Assembly: GCA_956465555.1 (NCBI GenBank)
Contig: OY101115.1
Span: 4,192,120-4,256,119 of the forward strand
Source: Nitzschia sp. pyKryTriq1
Taxonomy: Eukaryota > Bacillariophyta > Bacillariophyceae > Bacillariales > Bacillariaceae
Reading direction: 5' to 3'
DNA length: 64,000 nucleotides
Shown here in pieces: positions 10,131-20,114 of the stretch. A program made the translations under genes and the position numbers. Numbering within the stretch: the first letter of the stretch is position 1; each line of letters opens with the position of its first letter. Under the pieces are notes generated by a model. The model made no database searches and had not been told where the DNA came from. It worked only from the letters and a program-made list of their open reading frames with translations.

Positions 10131-12919
10131 ATGGAGCTACGAATATTAGCCCGAAAGCCTTCGCCGCAACGGCAACGTCGCCTGAAATCGTGTGGACAGC
10201 TTCCCATTCTCTTTGGCTTGCTCGTAGTCGTGTGGTTGATCTACTTGTTCAATGTGCTTTCCATGGCCGTGGGTGTCCACAAGTTGGACCCTGCAATGTC
10301 CATAGTGGCTACTACTATGGAGGCGACTTCTTCTCAAAACAAAACCAGCACTGATGCTTCCAGTACAGGTACCAGGAGTACCACTACTACTATTAGCAGA
10401 GACTTGATGAGCTTGCACCATGTCGCCAATACCAGTCCGCAAGAAGTTCCAGTGCATACCGGTACTACGAGTATTATTGGCACCACTACCACGACCACTA
10501 CCACTACCACCAAGAAGGTCGAGACGACGGCGCTGCAGCACTCTTCCTCGGTGGGGGACTGGAGAAAGGAATTGCCGACCGAAGCGTTAGCTCTCATAGA
10601 ACATGCGGCAGGGCACAAGAACGATGCTCCCATGAAAAAACGACGTCCTGGATTTCAAGCCAATCCATTTGGACACATGGTGGAACCGGAAAACTTTCTC
10701 GGGGAAACGGCGACGGCGACGACTGACAAAGAACGCGAGCAACCACTGCCACAACAACACCATCAATCAAGTGGGGTGACACCACCAAAAGATCAAATCT
10801 TGACTGCTTACCTTGAGCCCATTTATCGAGGTGCCTGGAAGAAAGAACCGCTCATGACTCGAACCACTACAGCAAAGGAATTGACACCGCGTCAGTATCC
10901 GAAACTCAATTCCTGCAGCCGCTTGCCTGAACAATGGCCCGTTGATGACTATCCGGAAGACGATCCCTTTTTACCTTGGATTCATGACGTTTTCCCGACC
11001 CACGATGGAAAGCATATTCAGTTCATCGCGCAAAACAAAAGACGATGTCGGACGGGAACAACTCCTGACGAAGAGGCTATTTTAGATCACATGGCGCCCC
11101 AAGTATCTCTCTTTCAGCATGTGCCCTTGAAAAAAGTCGCCGACCTCTCCACTCCCACCAGTCCGCGGTTTCGATTGGCGTCTCACGACGAAGCGGATCC
11201 GGAAAGCATGTCCACTCGATTCATTTGCCGATTCAAACCTTCGGGAGAAATTACCTTTTCCGAATTTAACAATGATTACGAGTGGGCAGGCTTTCGGAAA
11301 CGTCTCCGCCAAATGTTTAGAGAAGATGGGCGTGATAATAAACAAATCCATACCTCTCAGCTGCTGTTCAAATGCCCCATTCCGCCTTCGTTGGTGGACA
11401 GTGTCAAGACGGGAGCCTCCGTGGTGGACGACTGGGCAACACTCTTTGTCGATCTCATTCCAGTAAGAACACCTCCCCGCTACGGTCCACCGGAAGAGTT
11501 CTTAGTCCCCAAATATGCCGACGACCCATCTTTGAAGGAAGGCAACCGCAATATGGGCATATTTGATCCGTTAAAAGCCTGGGGGCGAAACCACATTTTA
11601 CCGGCGTTGGAAGATTCGGGACGCTGGGAGAATATACCCATCTGCAAGCCCAGTTTGTTGACCTATGGCAAGCAAAAGGAAGATGATTCTTCTTCCCAGA
11701 CCATGCAAGCGTCAGCACCACAAGTCCGTTCCACGACGGACCATGCTCCCGCCAAACAGCATAATTTGGTATCCTGTCTTTGGACAAGCACAGGATATAC
11801 GACCCGTGGTAACCGATACGCCATTAACGATGGCCAGCGTCGCTTGGTGGAATGGATCACGTTCAACAAAATTTTGGGATTTGACCATTTTTACATTTAC
11901 GACAACAGTGGAGCCTTTTCCGCGGAGTCTTCGTTGCAGCCCGTGGCAAACTTGTTTCCCGACGATGTGACACTGATTCGTTGGCCGAGCCGAGTCTGTA
12001 ACAACAATCCAAACAATGTGGACAGCGTGGGAGAACGAAGTTCGCAGTATGCTGCAGAATCTTCTTGCCGATTACGATTTGGACCTCATGTCAATTGGAT
12101 TGGACAGTTCGATGTTGATGAGTATCTCGTGCCCAGTAAGTAATGTCATGGAGTTGGTGAGTCGGGACTTGACATGAATCTAATTTGTTTGGTCTTTCCC
12201 ATTTTTGCTTGCTTGCTTGCTTGTTTGTTTGATTACTTTTAGTGGGAAATTACACAAGCATATTGCCCTTGCTGGACAAGCTTGACCAAGAAAATACCAA
12301 AATCATTTCGTTTGCCTCTTGGAGAGCTTGGCCTCGCATCACGCATATCAACCCACCTGTTCCTATCCACGACAAGACTCTCTGTGGACGGAGCGACCCA
12401 TGCTTTGAACTCTCTATTCGCAAAAACACTACCTTCATGGAAGGATACAATTGCGATCGACAACAGCCGGGCAAAAAGAACAAAGTCATGCCTGCGGAAA
12501 AGCAAATATATCGAGCTGATTACGTCACGCAACACTTCATTCACTACTCAACGGTAACTCAAGCTACTAACTTGAAAAATTCAGACTTTAAAGAGCGATT
12601 CGGACGCAAACGTCCCTTCCCGGACCCTCTGTCTCGATTTGGCGACGAAGTCCATGAAGCCCTCATGTTGCACAGCAAGGCGGTGGCACGACAAGACACG
12701 GCAGGCTGGGAGAGGAATTGCCATATGAATTACACGCACAGCAGCTTTGACCAGTGTCGCCTGGGGATCCCATGGCCCGACGGGGAGGACGAAGCCAACC
12801 ACAAGAGCCTACATAACGAGGATGGCTGGCTCTACGACTGCTACGTCAACAAACGTGTTGATAATTTTTGGGGACCCAAGCTTCGTGCTCATCTGAAAGA
12901 AAGAGGCCTTCTGGGGTAG
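10131..12919 (+). CDS. Glycosyltransferase family 92 (DUF23) type II membrane protein, copy B
   Basis: Two exons, 10131-12135 and 12243-12919 (893 aa), with one 107-bp GT-AG intron that falls just after DEYLVP and completes a Met codon, aligning with DEYLIPM of copy A. A basic tail is followed by a membrane helix at about residues 24-47 (LPILFGLLVVVWLIYLFNVL), a long Ser/Thr-rich stem, then the conserved domain: LVSCLWTSTGYTTRGN, VEWITFNKILGFDHFYIYDN, GERSSQYAAESSCRLRFG and FDVDEYLVP with the DxD motif at about residues 661-663. The last part (YNCDRQQPGKKNKVMPAEKQ, YVTQHFIHYSTVT) matches copy A. The stem also shares the block DYPEDDPFLPWIHD with copy A, so both are products of a local duplication about 7 kb apart. 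Golgi localisation is inferred. Confidence 0.85.
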
Positions 12920-13186
12920 TCTAGAATGATGTTCCTAGTAGCGTCTACTTCGTACAGTACGAGTGGATGCTAGGTCAACACATCATAGCATTCAGTACTG
13001 GTAGACTTGCTATTGCGCTGTCACAAAACTCTTCCAAGTGGCGGTGTACCGGTAGCCTGCTTCGTACGCAGTACTCTCTCTAGTGGAGAGTACTCGTGCT
13101 GGTATCGTACCAGAAGATGTTTGGCTCTCAGCATGATGCAAAATAAACACATAGTAGTTTCAAGTGCAACCTAATCTCTATGGCGC

Positions 13187-15162
13187 TTACTTGCGCATTA
13201 CTCTAGACACGAAACCACCGAAGAAGCCCCTGATACCTCTTCTCTTCTGCGGAGTCGATGGAAGAGGAGTTGTGTCTTCGACTGCCTCCTTGTTGCTTTC
13301 GAGAGAAGGGGAAACAAAGTCTTGGGAAGCGCTTGTTGCGACTTGAGGTGAGATTGTTTGGGTGCTCATTGGTTGGGGTCGAATATTTGTTGTTGTTGTC
13401 GCCGTCCTTGTCGGTCCAGTATAGGTATTGTGATTGTTCAGGACGACTGTCTTTCTGGGTGCCTTCTTCTCAGGAACACTCACAGCCTTTTTCTGTCTCA
13501 TTTCCGGAATGGAAAAACACACATATAGGTCCCCTGCTGGACCACCATTGGGACCAGCATCGCCTTGACCTGGGATTCTCATGGTAAACCCATCATTGAC
13601 GTCTTTCGGGATAACTATTTGTACAGACTTGATGGCTTCTTCCAAACCCAATCCACCACAAGAATCGCAAGGGTTGCTCGTGATTCGACCTGTGCCTAAA
13701 CAAGTGCTGCATGTCTCCCTCTTCTGAGACGCATTCATGGTATGCCCGGATCCTCCGCATTTTGGGCACTGGGATACTTTGCATCGGCTTGGATCTTTGG
13801 TTCCAACACCTTGACATTTGGTGCACTTTTCCATATGTCGGACTTCAATCCATTTCTTTCCGCCAGAGTTGGCAGTTTTCACATCGATCTCCACGTCCAT
13901 CAAAACATCTCGTCCAAACTTGGGTCCGCGTCCAAAGAAAGCTTCTCCACTCGTAAACGCAACTCCATCTTGCGGAATGAACATACTACTGTCCGAGTAT
14001 CCACTTCCTGATTGGGCATGTACAGTACCCATATCGCCATAGTAGGCAGTGCTGTCGTTGGGTTTGGGGCCAGTTTGGAACTCTTGACTGCTGGTGGTGC
14101 TTGCCCGCTGACGGGTGCTACCTGATGGCCGCGTGCTGGAACGCGCAGTGCTTTCGAAAATCGATTTGTCCACACGAAATGTATCATGATCGGAAAAGTT
14201 GGGTCCATTGGTTCCTGGGGTAGTTCTTTTGGGGCCTGCGGATTGACTTCTCACGCCGCCCACTGGACTGGGATCAGACACTCGAGCTCGTCCGGATGAA
14301 GACGATGGTCCACTACTGCGACTTGCGGATGTACTCCCAGCTGCTCCCGCCGTAGTATCGACGGATGCGGATCTCGTCCCCTGCGGCCCGCTATTTTGTG
14401 CGAACGGAGACCTACTTTCGGTTCCAGAAGGCCAACCACTTCCAACATCGGGATTTCCAGAATAATAATTGTAGTTCGTGCTGCTGCTTCTGCTGCTACT
14501 CCCAGTCCAAGCCGGATTCGGTGGACGATTATTATTCGGGGTCGGCCGCCGTTGACTTCGAGCCTGTTCTCGTTTTAGATTGTCCACATCACTGGACGCC
14601 GATGTACCGATGCCCTTGCTTCCAAATACATCATAGGATTTCTTTAATTTGGGATCTTTCAACACCTCATACGCTCTGTTTAACATTTGAAATTGCTCCG
14701 TGGTGTCTCGGTCCGGATTGGCGTCTAGAAGGCGTTTAGGGATTGATACGATACAAGTGTACATGTTGATATGAGATAGTGTCGAGGCAGCAAGCAGAAC
14801 GAATTGAAGAGTCAACGATTGAGTCGTCATTGCTTACCTGGATGGTACACTTTGGCTAATCTTCGAAAGGCTTGTTTGATGTCCGATTCAGTGGCATCAC
14901 GAGGGACGCCCAAAACCGCATAAAAATCGACCGAAGTTCCCGCGTCTGGTCGGTGAAGATAATGCAACGAAGTTTTAGGTTGTCGATAGGCAAAGTTCCG
15001 TCGTCGCGATGCCGTTGAAAGAGAGTCCACGAAGGATGATTGGCCCTCGTTATTATTGCTCTTGTTAACACGAGGTATTGTCGATGCCGGAAGTATGAAC
15101 GCACTGGATCGGTAGCCGGCTAGTAGCAATGCTACGGCAACCTTGGATATCGACGACAGCAT
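13187..15162 (-). CDS. Plastid-targeted DnaJ-type co-chaperone, copy A
   Basis: Exon 1 runs 15162-14838 and exon 2 14724-13187 (620 aa, 113-bp intron). The ATG at 15162 gives a signal peptide ending ...[12 protein letters not shown], a plastid-type presequence. A J domain follows ([34 protein letters not shown]); the HPD Asp codon is split by the intron. Next come a long Ser/Gly/Pro-rich linker, four CxxCxG zinc repeats (CTKCQG, CPKCGG, CSTCLG, CDSCGG) and the start of the C-terminal substrate domain ([19 protein letters not shown]). After that point a bacterial DnaJ would continue for well over 100 residues with its second beta domain; here it is replaced by a low-complexity basic tail. It would recruit stromal Hsp70. 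Confidence 0.85.
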
Positions 15163-17204
15163 CGCTAGAACAGAGAGTCGGAAAGGTGCTTGTATCTGCC
15201 GAGTGTTTGACGACAAGTGGTCCGTCGATCAAAATGAATTGGTCGTTTACAACTATTGGGTCTGGTCAAGGAAAAAACTCGAAGGAGAAAACGCTATCGC
15301 CGGAAATCGGAAATACCAACAAATAAGGAGTAAGGAGTACCGGTAGTTTATTACTGTAGCCACTCGTTGTTCTGCTCACATCAACCTGCGTTCCGAATTT
15401 CAAAAAGAGAAACAGGGGGGGGGGGCGTTTCTTCGCCGCACTTTGTCCGACAAGCTACAGTACTGTGCAGGTACCGGCGTACAGTAGAAAGCATACGCTA
15501 CCGGTACCGTACCGGTACGTGAACGGGTAGACGTCATCAAAAGCCGTTCGTTCCGAGCCCAACCAACCTTGCATATCCATCTTTGAATACTTATATTCTT
15601 TTAATTACACTAATGACACACATGAAAGGAACCGATGATGATTCTTCGGAAGTCAAAGTGGTCGTCTCACGGTAATACCCACATGGCGAAACCGTTCGTA
15701 CCGGTAGAAACCTTGCCTTTTCGTACCGTAGCCCTGTTACTGAAACCCTTTCCGCGCGTTTTCATCCAATCATAACGCACGATCATTGATATTCGGAACA
15801 CCACACGACGCAGTCATTCTTAGCATGCACAAATCGGACATTGATAACAAATATCATACTGTCAAAGTATATGGTATTTATAATAACACAAAATGTGCAC
15901 TTGGTGGGGATTACGTGTAGTTCGAATGTGAACGCCAATTCTGGTAGCTTCAGGGATTCCGGTCCATGGTCCTCCTGGGTTGAGGGTGTCCATGGGGGCG
16001 CCGTTGTGGTCGAGTATCATCAGTGCCCTGATTTTGTAACATTCGTTTTTGTAATCGTCGAGGTCTTTGATCACAGTGTCGGTGATTACTACTGTGCAGC
16101 TCGTGTAGACTGATCGGACTCGTCATGGACTTGGCTAGTCCTTCTGCTCTCACATTACGGAGAGACAAGTCTAAGCAAGTCAGATGAAGACAAGCTCAGA
16201 GCCAATCCTGCCGATTCTGTGCCTCTGATGTTGCTTTACGTTTCTTTTCTTTGGATGACAATTTGCGTTTCCTTTCCCAGTCGTCATTAGAATGACTCCA
16301 CGTGTGTGCGATTGTGTAACATACTATGTACTGCTGCTACGGGTACAACCCAGTATTGGCATCACTTCATTTTATCACTACACAGATGATACATTAGAGA
16401 ATGAGCGAACCTCTTCGATGATGGTACATAATAATAATGATGGATAATCTCGGCGCGGCGTCGAAGAATCTTCGCAATCAAAGCATGCAGTTAATGTCTG
16501 TGCGAGCAGCACAACAACTTTTTACAACCTTCAAGTAAAATAATGGTGCGTCCGAGGAAAATAAAGTCATAAGTTCCTGAAGCGAACTCTAAAAGGTCAT
16601 CGTGGAATGTTCGCACTCCGTCCGAAGCAATAGAGTACTTGTACTTACTCGTAGATTTGACTGCGCAGAAGTAGATAGATGATGAGGTCTCATTAAATAT
16701 TACGGCATGATGCGCTCTTCGCTCTTCAACATTATGTCCTTTGATGATAAGCCATTGTTCTTCTGCGAACCCCATTCTTCGTCTTCCCATATATATCCAT
16801 TAATCGGGAAAGGGATTCTTCAACAGGCCCATTAATATCCACCGGATAAATAATGGACCTCCCTTCAAGACTTACAAGTATTGTCCTATAGTGCGTGCAG
16901 TAGTTGGTGTGGCTTGCACGCATCATTTGAGCGGCATGCTTTGCACGTTCAAGGGCCTGTCGTCGGGGAAAAGAAACCGCTCCTCACCAGATTTCGATAA
17001 GAGTACGTACGAGGAGTACCAGGTACCAGTACATTGTACAGCAGTTCTGTGCTCGTACACACTGTCAACAGCTCAACCGGTAGCGCAGCTAGCGCTAATA
17101 ATGAATTACAGGCGAATTTGCACTTTCGGCTGCCGCCAAAGCGCTTAATTTCGCACAGAAACTCTGCAGCACTCTGCCATAAATTTTAACATTACGCAGA
17201 GACC
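15163..17204. other. 2-kb intergenic region with GTAC tract and possible gene remnants
   Basis: At 15415-15430 there is a G run, and at about 15460-15525 a GTAC/TACCGGTA tract (CTACCGGTACCGTACCGGTA). Two minus-strand patches read like protein but are short: about 15862-16110 (ends at the left; contains DLDDYKNECYKIRALMILDH and LNPGGPWTGIPEATRIG) and about 16491-16926 in two overlapping frames (RTILVSLEGRSIIYPVDING; NVEERRAHHAVIFNETSSSI). Neither has a convincing start, splice sites or a recognised family. They may be decayed genes or chance open frames. The sequence before the ATG at 17205 is unremarkable. Confidence 0.4.
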
Positions 17205-18395
17205 ATGGTACCAGGACTTGAACGAACAAAGAATCTTCGGATGACGATGATTGACCACGATGATGATTCCAGCGTAGAGAGTGAGTACATCTCTGACAAG
17301 GGCAACGAATCAGTTCCTTGCTTGGACGACATTAGCGTATCATCTTTCAGGGGAAGCAACTTTCCGAGAAATGGAAGTACTGAAAGTATGTTCTCACAAT
17401 CTTCAGTTGAAATCGATTTGGCTCCGCTAACATGCGGAGGCGGAGGCAAGAAGAATCATAGATTTAATATGGTGTCGAATGTCCCTGACGCTTTCGTGCA
17501 GGTGAGCGATGCACCAAGTGGTCTAAGGCGAGATAATTCATTGAGTGGCTCCTGTAATTCGATCAAGGAACAGCTTCATTTTGGTGCAATCAATGAGCAT
17601 GCGGACTATGAATCTCTTGCCTCATCTGATGAAGAGTCTTCGTCCGACGACGACGACGACGACTCTGATGTGGAGGACAAACCCTTGCCCCAGAGCAAGC
17701 CCAAGAAGTACACTCCGCCGGTTTTCAAACAATACATCGGAGCTGGATCAGATGATGACACCTCCGATGCCGAGTCTTCAGTGGATGACAATATCATCAA
17801 TACTATCCTTCGGAAAACGGATAGCAGGGAGCAAATGCGTGGGGCGCAGCGAACAGTACGTACTGCCAAGTATACCAAGAGAAACACAAAAACGCCAGGA
17901 AAGGTGAAAGATGTCACCAGCGATCCACTTTTGAACCGATTTTTTGTAAATCGGCGCGAACAAGGCACTCCGCAGCCTGCTGCCGTTGCCAAGCCTGTAA
18001 AACCGGTCGCTTCTAGGCGGCCAGTAGAGCAGGTGGAGCAATCCAAGGACAGAGACGAGGTACTTGACTCTATCATGAACAAGACAGATAGTCTCATTCA
18101 CGTTAGCAAGATAGGTCGACGGGTGGTAAAGACAGCAAAGAAAGACCCACGTCATCTAGAAAAGAAGACCGCCCCACGCCGGTCTTCTCTCGGCTGTTCG
18201 GATGAGCTCATGGAGCGCTTCCTTTCGTCAAAAGCGAAAGAGGGTCCCAGCACCTCAAGGCGCTCGTCCATTGGCACGACGGATCCAACCTTGGACTCCG
18301 GGTGCAATAAAACGTTCACCTCGTGTGATAGCTTGAATCGAGTCCAAGGCAAAGGCCAGCGAGTGGTAAAGACCCGATCTTCCCCTCCACCTTAG
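17205..18395 (+). CDS. Acidic/basic repeat protein of unknown function
   Basis: Single exon, 396 aa, from an ATG in good context (ACCATGG). No family recognised. The N-terminal half is acidic and Ser-rich (SSSDDDDDDSDVEDKPLPQS). The C-terminal half carries a repeated module seen three times: ILRKTDSREQMRGAQRTVRT, then IMNKTDSLIHVSKIGRRVVK, then a diverged CNKTFTSCDSLNRV plus GQRVVKTRSS. Each has a (R/N)KT-S core followed 12-15 residues later by R-x-V-(K/R)-T. Two of the modules are joined by SSLGCSDELMERFLSSKAKE, and DPLLNRFFVNRREQG is a similar spacer. The basic modules and many Ser residues suggest a phosphorylated scaffold or cytoskeleton-associated protein, which is only a guess. Confidence 0.7.
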   Translation: MVPGLERTKNLRMTMIDHDDDSSVESEYISDKGNESVPCLDDISVSSFRGSNFPRNGSTESMFSQSSVEIDLAPLTCGGGGKKNHRFNMVSNVPDAFVQVSDAPSGLRRDNSLSGSCNSIKEQLHFGAINEHADYESLASSDEESSSDDDDDDSDVEDKPLPQSKPKKYTPPVFKQYIGAGSDDDTSDAESSVDDNIINTILRKTDSREQMRGAQRTVRTAKYTKRNTKTPGKVKDVTSDPLLNRFFVNRREQGTPQPAAVAKPVKPVASRRPVEQVEQSKDRDEVLDSIMNKTDSLIHVSKIGRRVVKTAKKDPRHLEKKTAPRRSSLGCSDELMERFLSSKAKEGPSTSRRSSIGTTDPTLDSGCNKTFTSCDSLNRVQGKGQRVVKTRSSPPP

Positions 18396-18571
18396 TAGCA
18401 CTATGTGAGACTACTGCGCTACTTTCCAACACGGCCAATGCAAATAGAAAAATATTAATGCGGCTTTACTAGAGATCAATATCTGATAAGCATATACGAA
18501 TACAGCATTGTACTCTGAAAACATAAGTATGCCTGCCGCCTGCCGACAATTCTCCATCATTTGTTTTAAGA

Positions 18572-19525
18572 TTAATCATCTTCCGTCTTTTGTCTTTTGG
18601 CTCCTGGTGGAACCATTTCGGACGACATATCTTGAAAGGCATCTTGGTGCTTTGTATGATCAATATGGTCATGGTATGGACCACTAGATGGAATGCGTTC
18701 ACACTTGGAGCCCGAATTATTGGGTTGGCCGGTGATTGGATCGGGCGTGACGGCCAGCGCGGGAAAGTTGGTTTCAATCGCCTTGAGTAGGTGTTCCAAA
18801 ACAATATCGTGGCCCGCTTTGCTAAAGTGAAGTCCATCGTAAAAGAACTTTCCAAAATCATCTACAGCTTCTTGCATGATTGTGTACAAATCCAGTACGG
18901 GCAGCTCGACTTCTTCAGCCACCGTCTTGCAAGCCTCCGCGTATTGACCCGCCGATTCCAGAGTCCTCTCCAGAACGCCAGTAGCCTGGTCCCCGTATCG
19001 TTCCTTTTGAAAGACGAATCGTTGCTCGTGATGAACGGGTGGTGGAGTGATCAGCAGAATCTGACTTTCGGGGAAATATTCTTGAGTGGTCGACACAATT
19101 GTCTTTAAATTGGCTTTGTACTCCTCCAGTGGCACGTGGTGGTGAGGGTTGTGCTCAGCCAAGCTGGCATCGTTGGCTCCAAAAAAGATGGTCGTCAGAG
19201 CGATCTTTCCAGGTTCGTACCAGACACCCCCATGCTTGGCATACTCAATGAACCATCGTGTGTTATATCCACTCATGCCTCGATTCAGCACATCGGCTCG
19301 GCGCTGGTAGATATGGGCCAGGCCTCCACCCCAACCCTCAAACGATGTCTGGGTGAGGGAATCTCCCAGCAACAACAGCTTTGGTCGCTCCAGTGCAGTA
19401 GTACTCATACCTTCAGTGTTCGTGCCGGTACCTTTGGGAGAGATATTGTTCCGAAGGATCGCTACGCACACACAAGCAAGTTTCAAAATGTGACTTAGCT
19501 GCTTGCTGGTTATTTTATCTGCCAT
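18572..19525 (-). CDS. IAH1: SGNH/GDSL esterase, isoamyl acetate esterase (IAH1)-like
   Basis: Single exon from ATG at 19525 (317 aa). All SGNH blocks are visible: block I RPKLLLLGDSLTQTSFEGWG with the nucleophile Ser56, block II Gly in NRGMSGYNTRWF, block III Asn in IFFGANDASL, and the block V Asp/His pair in DGLHFSKAGHDIV. The GDSLTQ-x(4)-GWG opening and the N-R-G-x-S-G-Y-N-T block are typical of the IAH1 family, which hydrolyses short acyl esters such as isoamyl acetate. An extra C-terminal tail of about 40 residues ends in KRQKTEDD, which could act as a nuclear signal or be disordered. The N-terminus (LSHILKLACVCVAIL) is mildly hydrophobic. It is divergent from PCIF1 with 589 bp between the starts. 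Confidence 0.85.
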   Translation of the reverse strand: MADKITSKQLSHILKLACVCVAILRNNISPKGTGTNTEGMSTTALERPKLLLLGDSLTQTSFEGWGGGLAHIYQRRADVLNRGMSGYNTRWFIEYAKHGGVWYEPGKIALTTIFFGANDASLAEHNPHHHVPLEEYKANLKTIVSTTQEYFPESQILLITPPPVHHEQRFVFQKERYGDQATGVLERTLESAGQYAEACKTVAEEVELPVLDLYTIMQEAVDDFGKFFYDGLHFSKAGHDIVLEHLLKAIETNFPALAVTPDPITGQPNNSGSKCERIPSSGPYHDHIDHTKHQDAFQDMSSEMVPPGAKRQKTEDD

Positions 19526-20114
19526 CGTCGATCGTTGTCGTCATCCCATCTTCCTACGGTACTCTTTCATCCCTTCTATCTGCCTCGATATCTCCAAGCA
19601 GGCCTGCTCCGATCAATTTTTTTCATCGAAGATCGAAGGACGACGACGCGAGCTTTTTGGGCTTCGCTCCGATATTTACCGGTACCAGGTACCGTACTGG
19701 TACTCGATCGTACTGTAGCGGTCAGGGTCAGGGAGGTCCCTGGTACCAGTACCGGGTACCTGGTACCGGTACCATCCATATCCCGGCTCGCGTGTGCACC
19801 CCCTGCGCGCGATATTAGCTGGAGACGACCCATACGACCAACGCAACGGCTCCCACATTATCCACATCTCCCGATCTCCACCGAACTTCCAGACCTATTA
19901 TTTTCCAATCGTTCGTATTCTTGTCCCCATTCTTCTCTGACGACTGACGATGATGGCTTTTCCGAATACACTCAGCAGTCAAAAGTGAAGATTCTTCATT
20001 CGAGCAGGATACCCAGCTGTGCCAGTTTCGTTGGGTTCGATCGCCGACCTTTTATACCGGTAGCGTCGTCGCATTCAAGAAAGCTTATTTCTTTCAGACT
20101 CCAAGAATAATATT
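19526..20114. other. Divergent promoter region with dense GTAC tract
   Basis: 589 bp between the IAH1-like gene and the PCIF1 gene, which are transcribed away from each other. At about 19675-19785 it carries overlapping GGTACC, CCGGTACC, TGGTACCAG and CCTGGTACC elements, one of the clearest tracts in the window. No coding sequence is supported. Confidence 0.55.
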
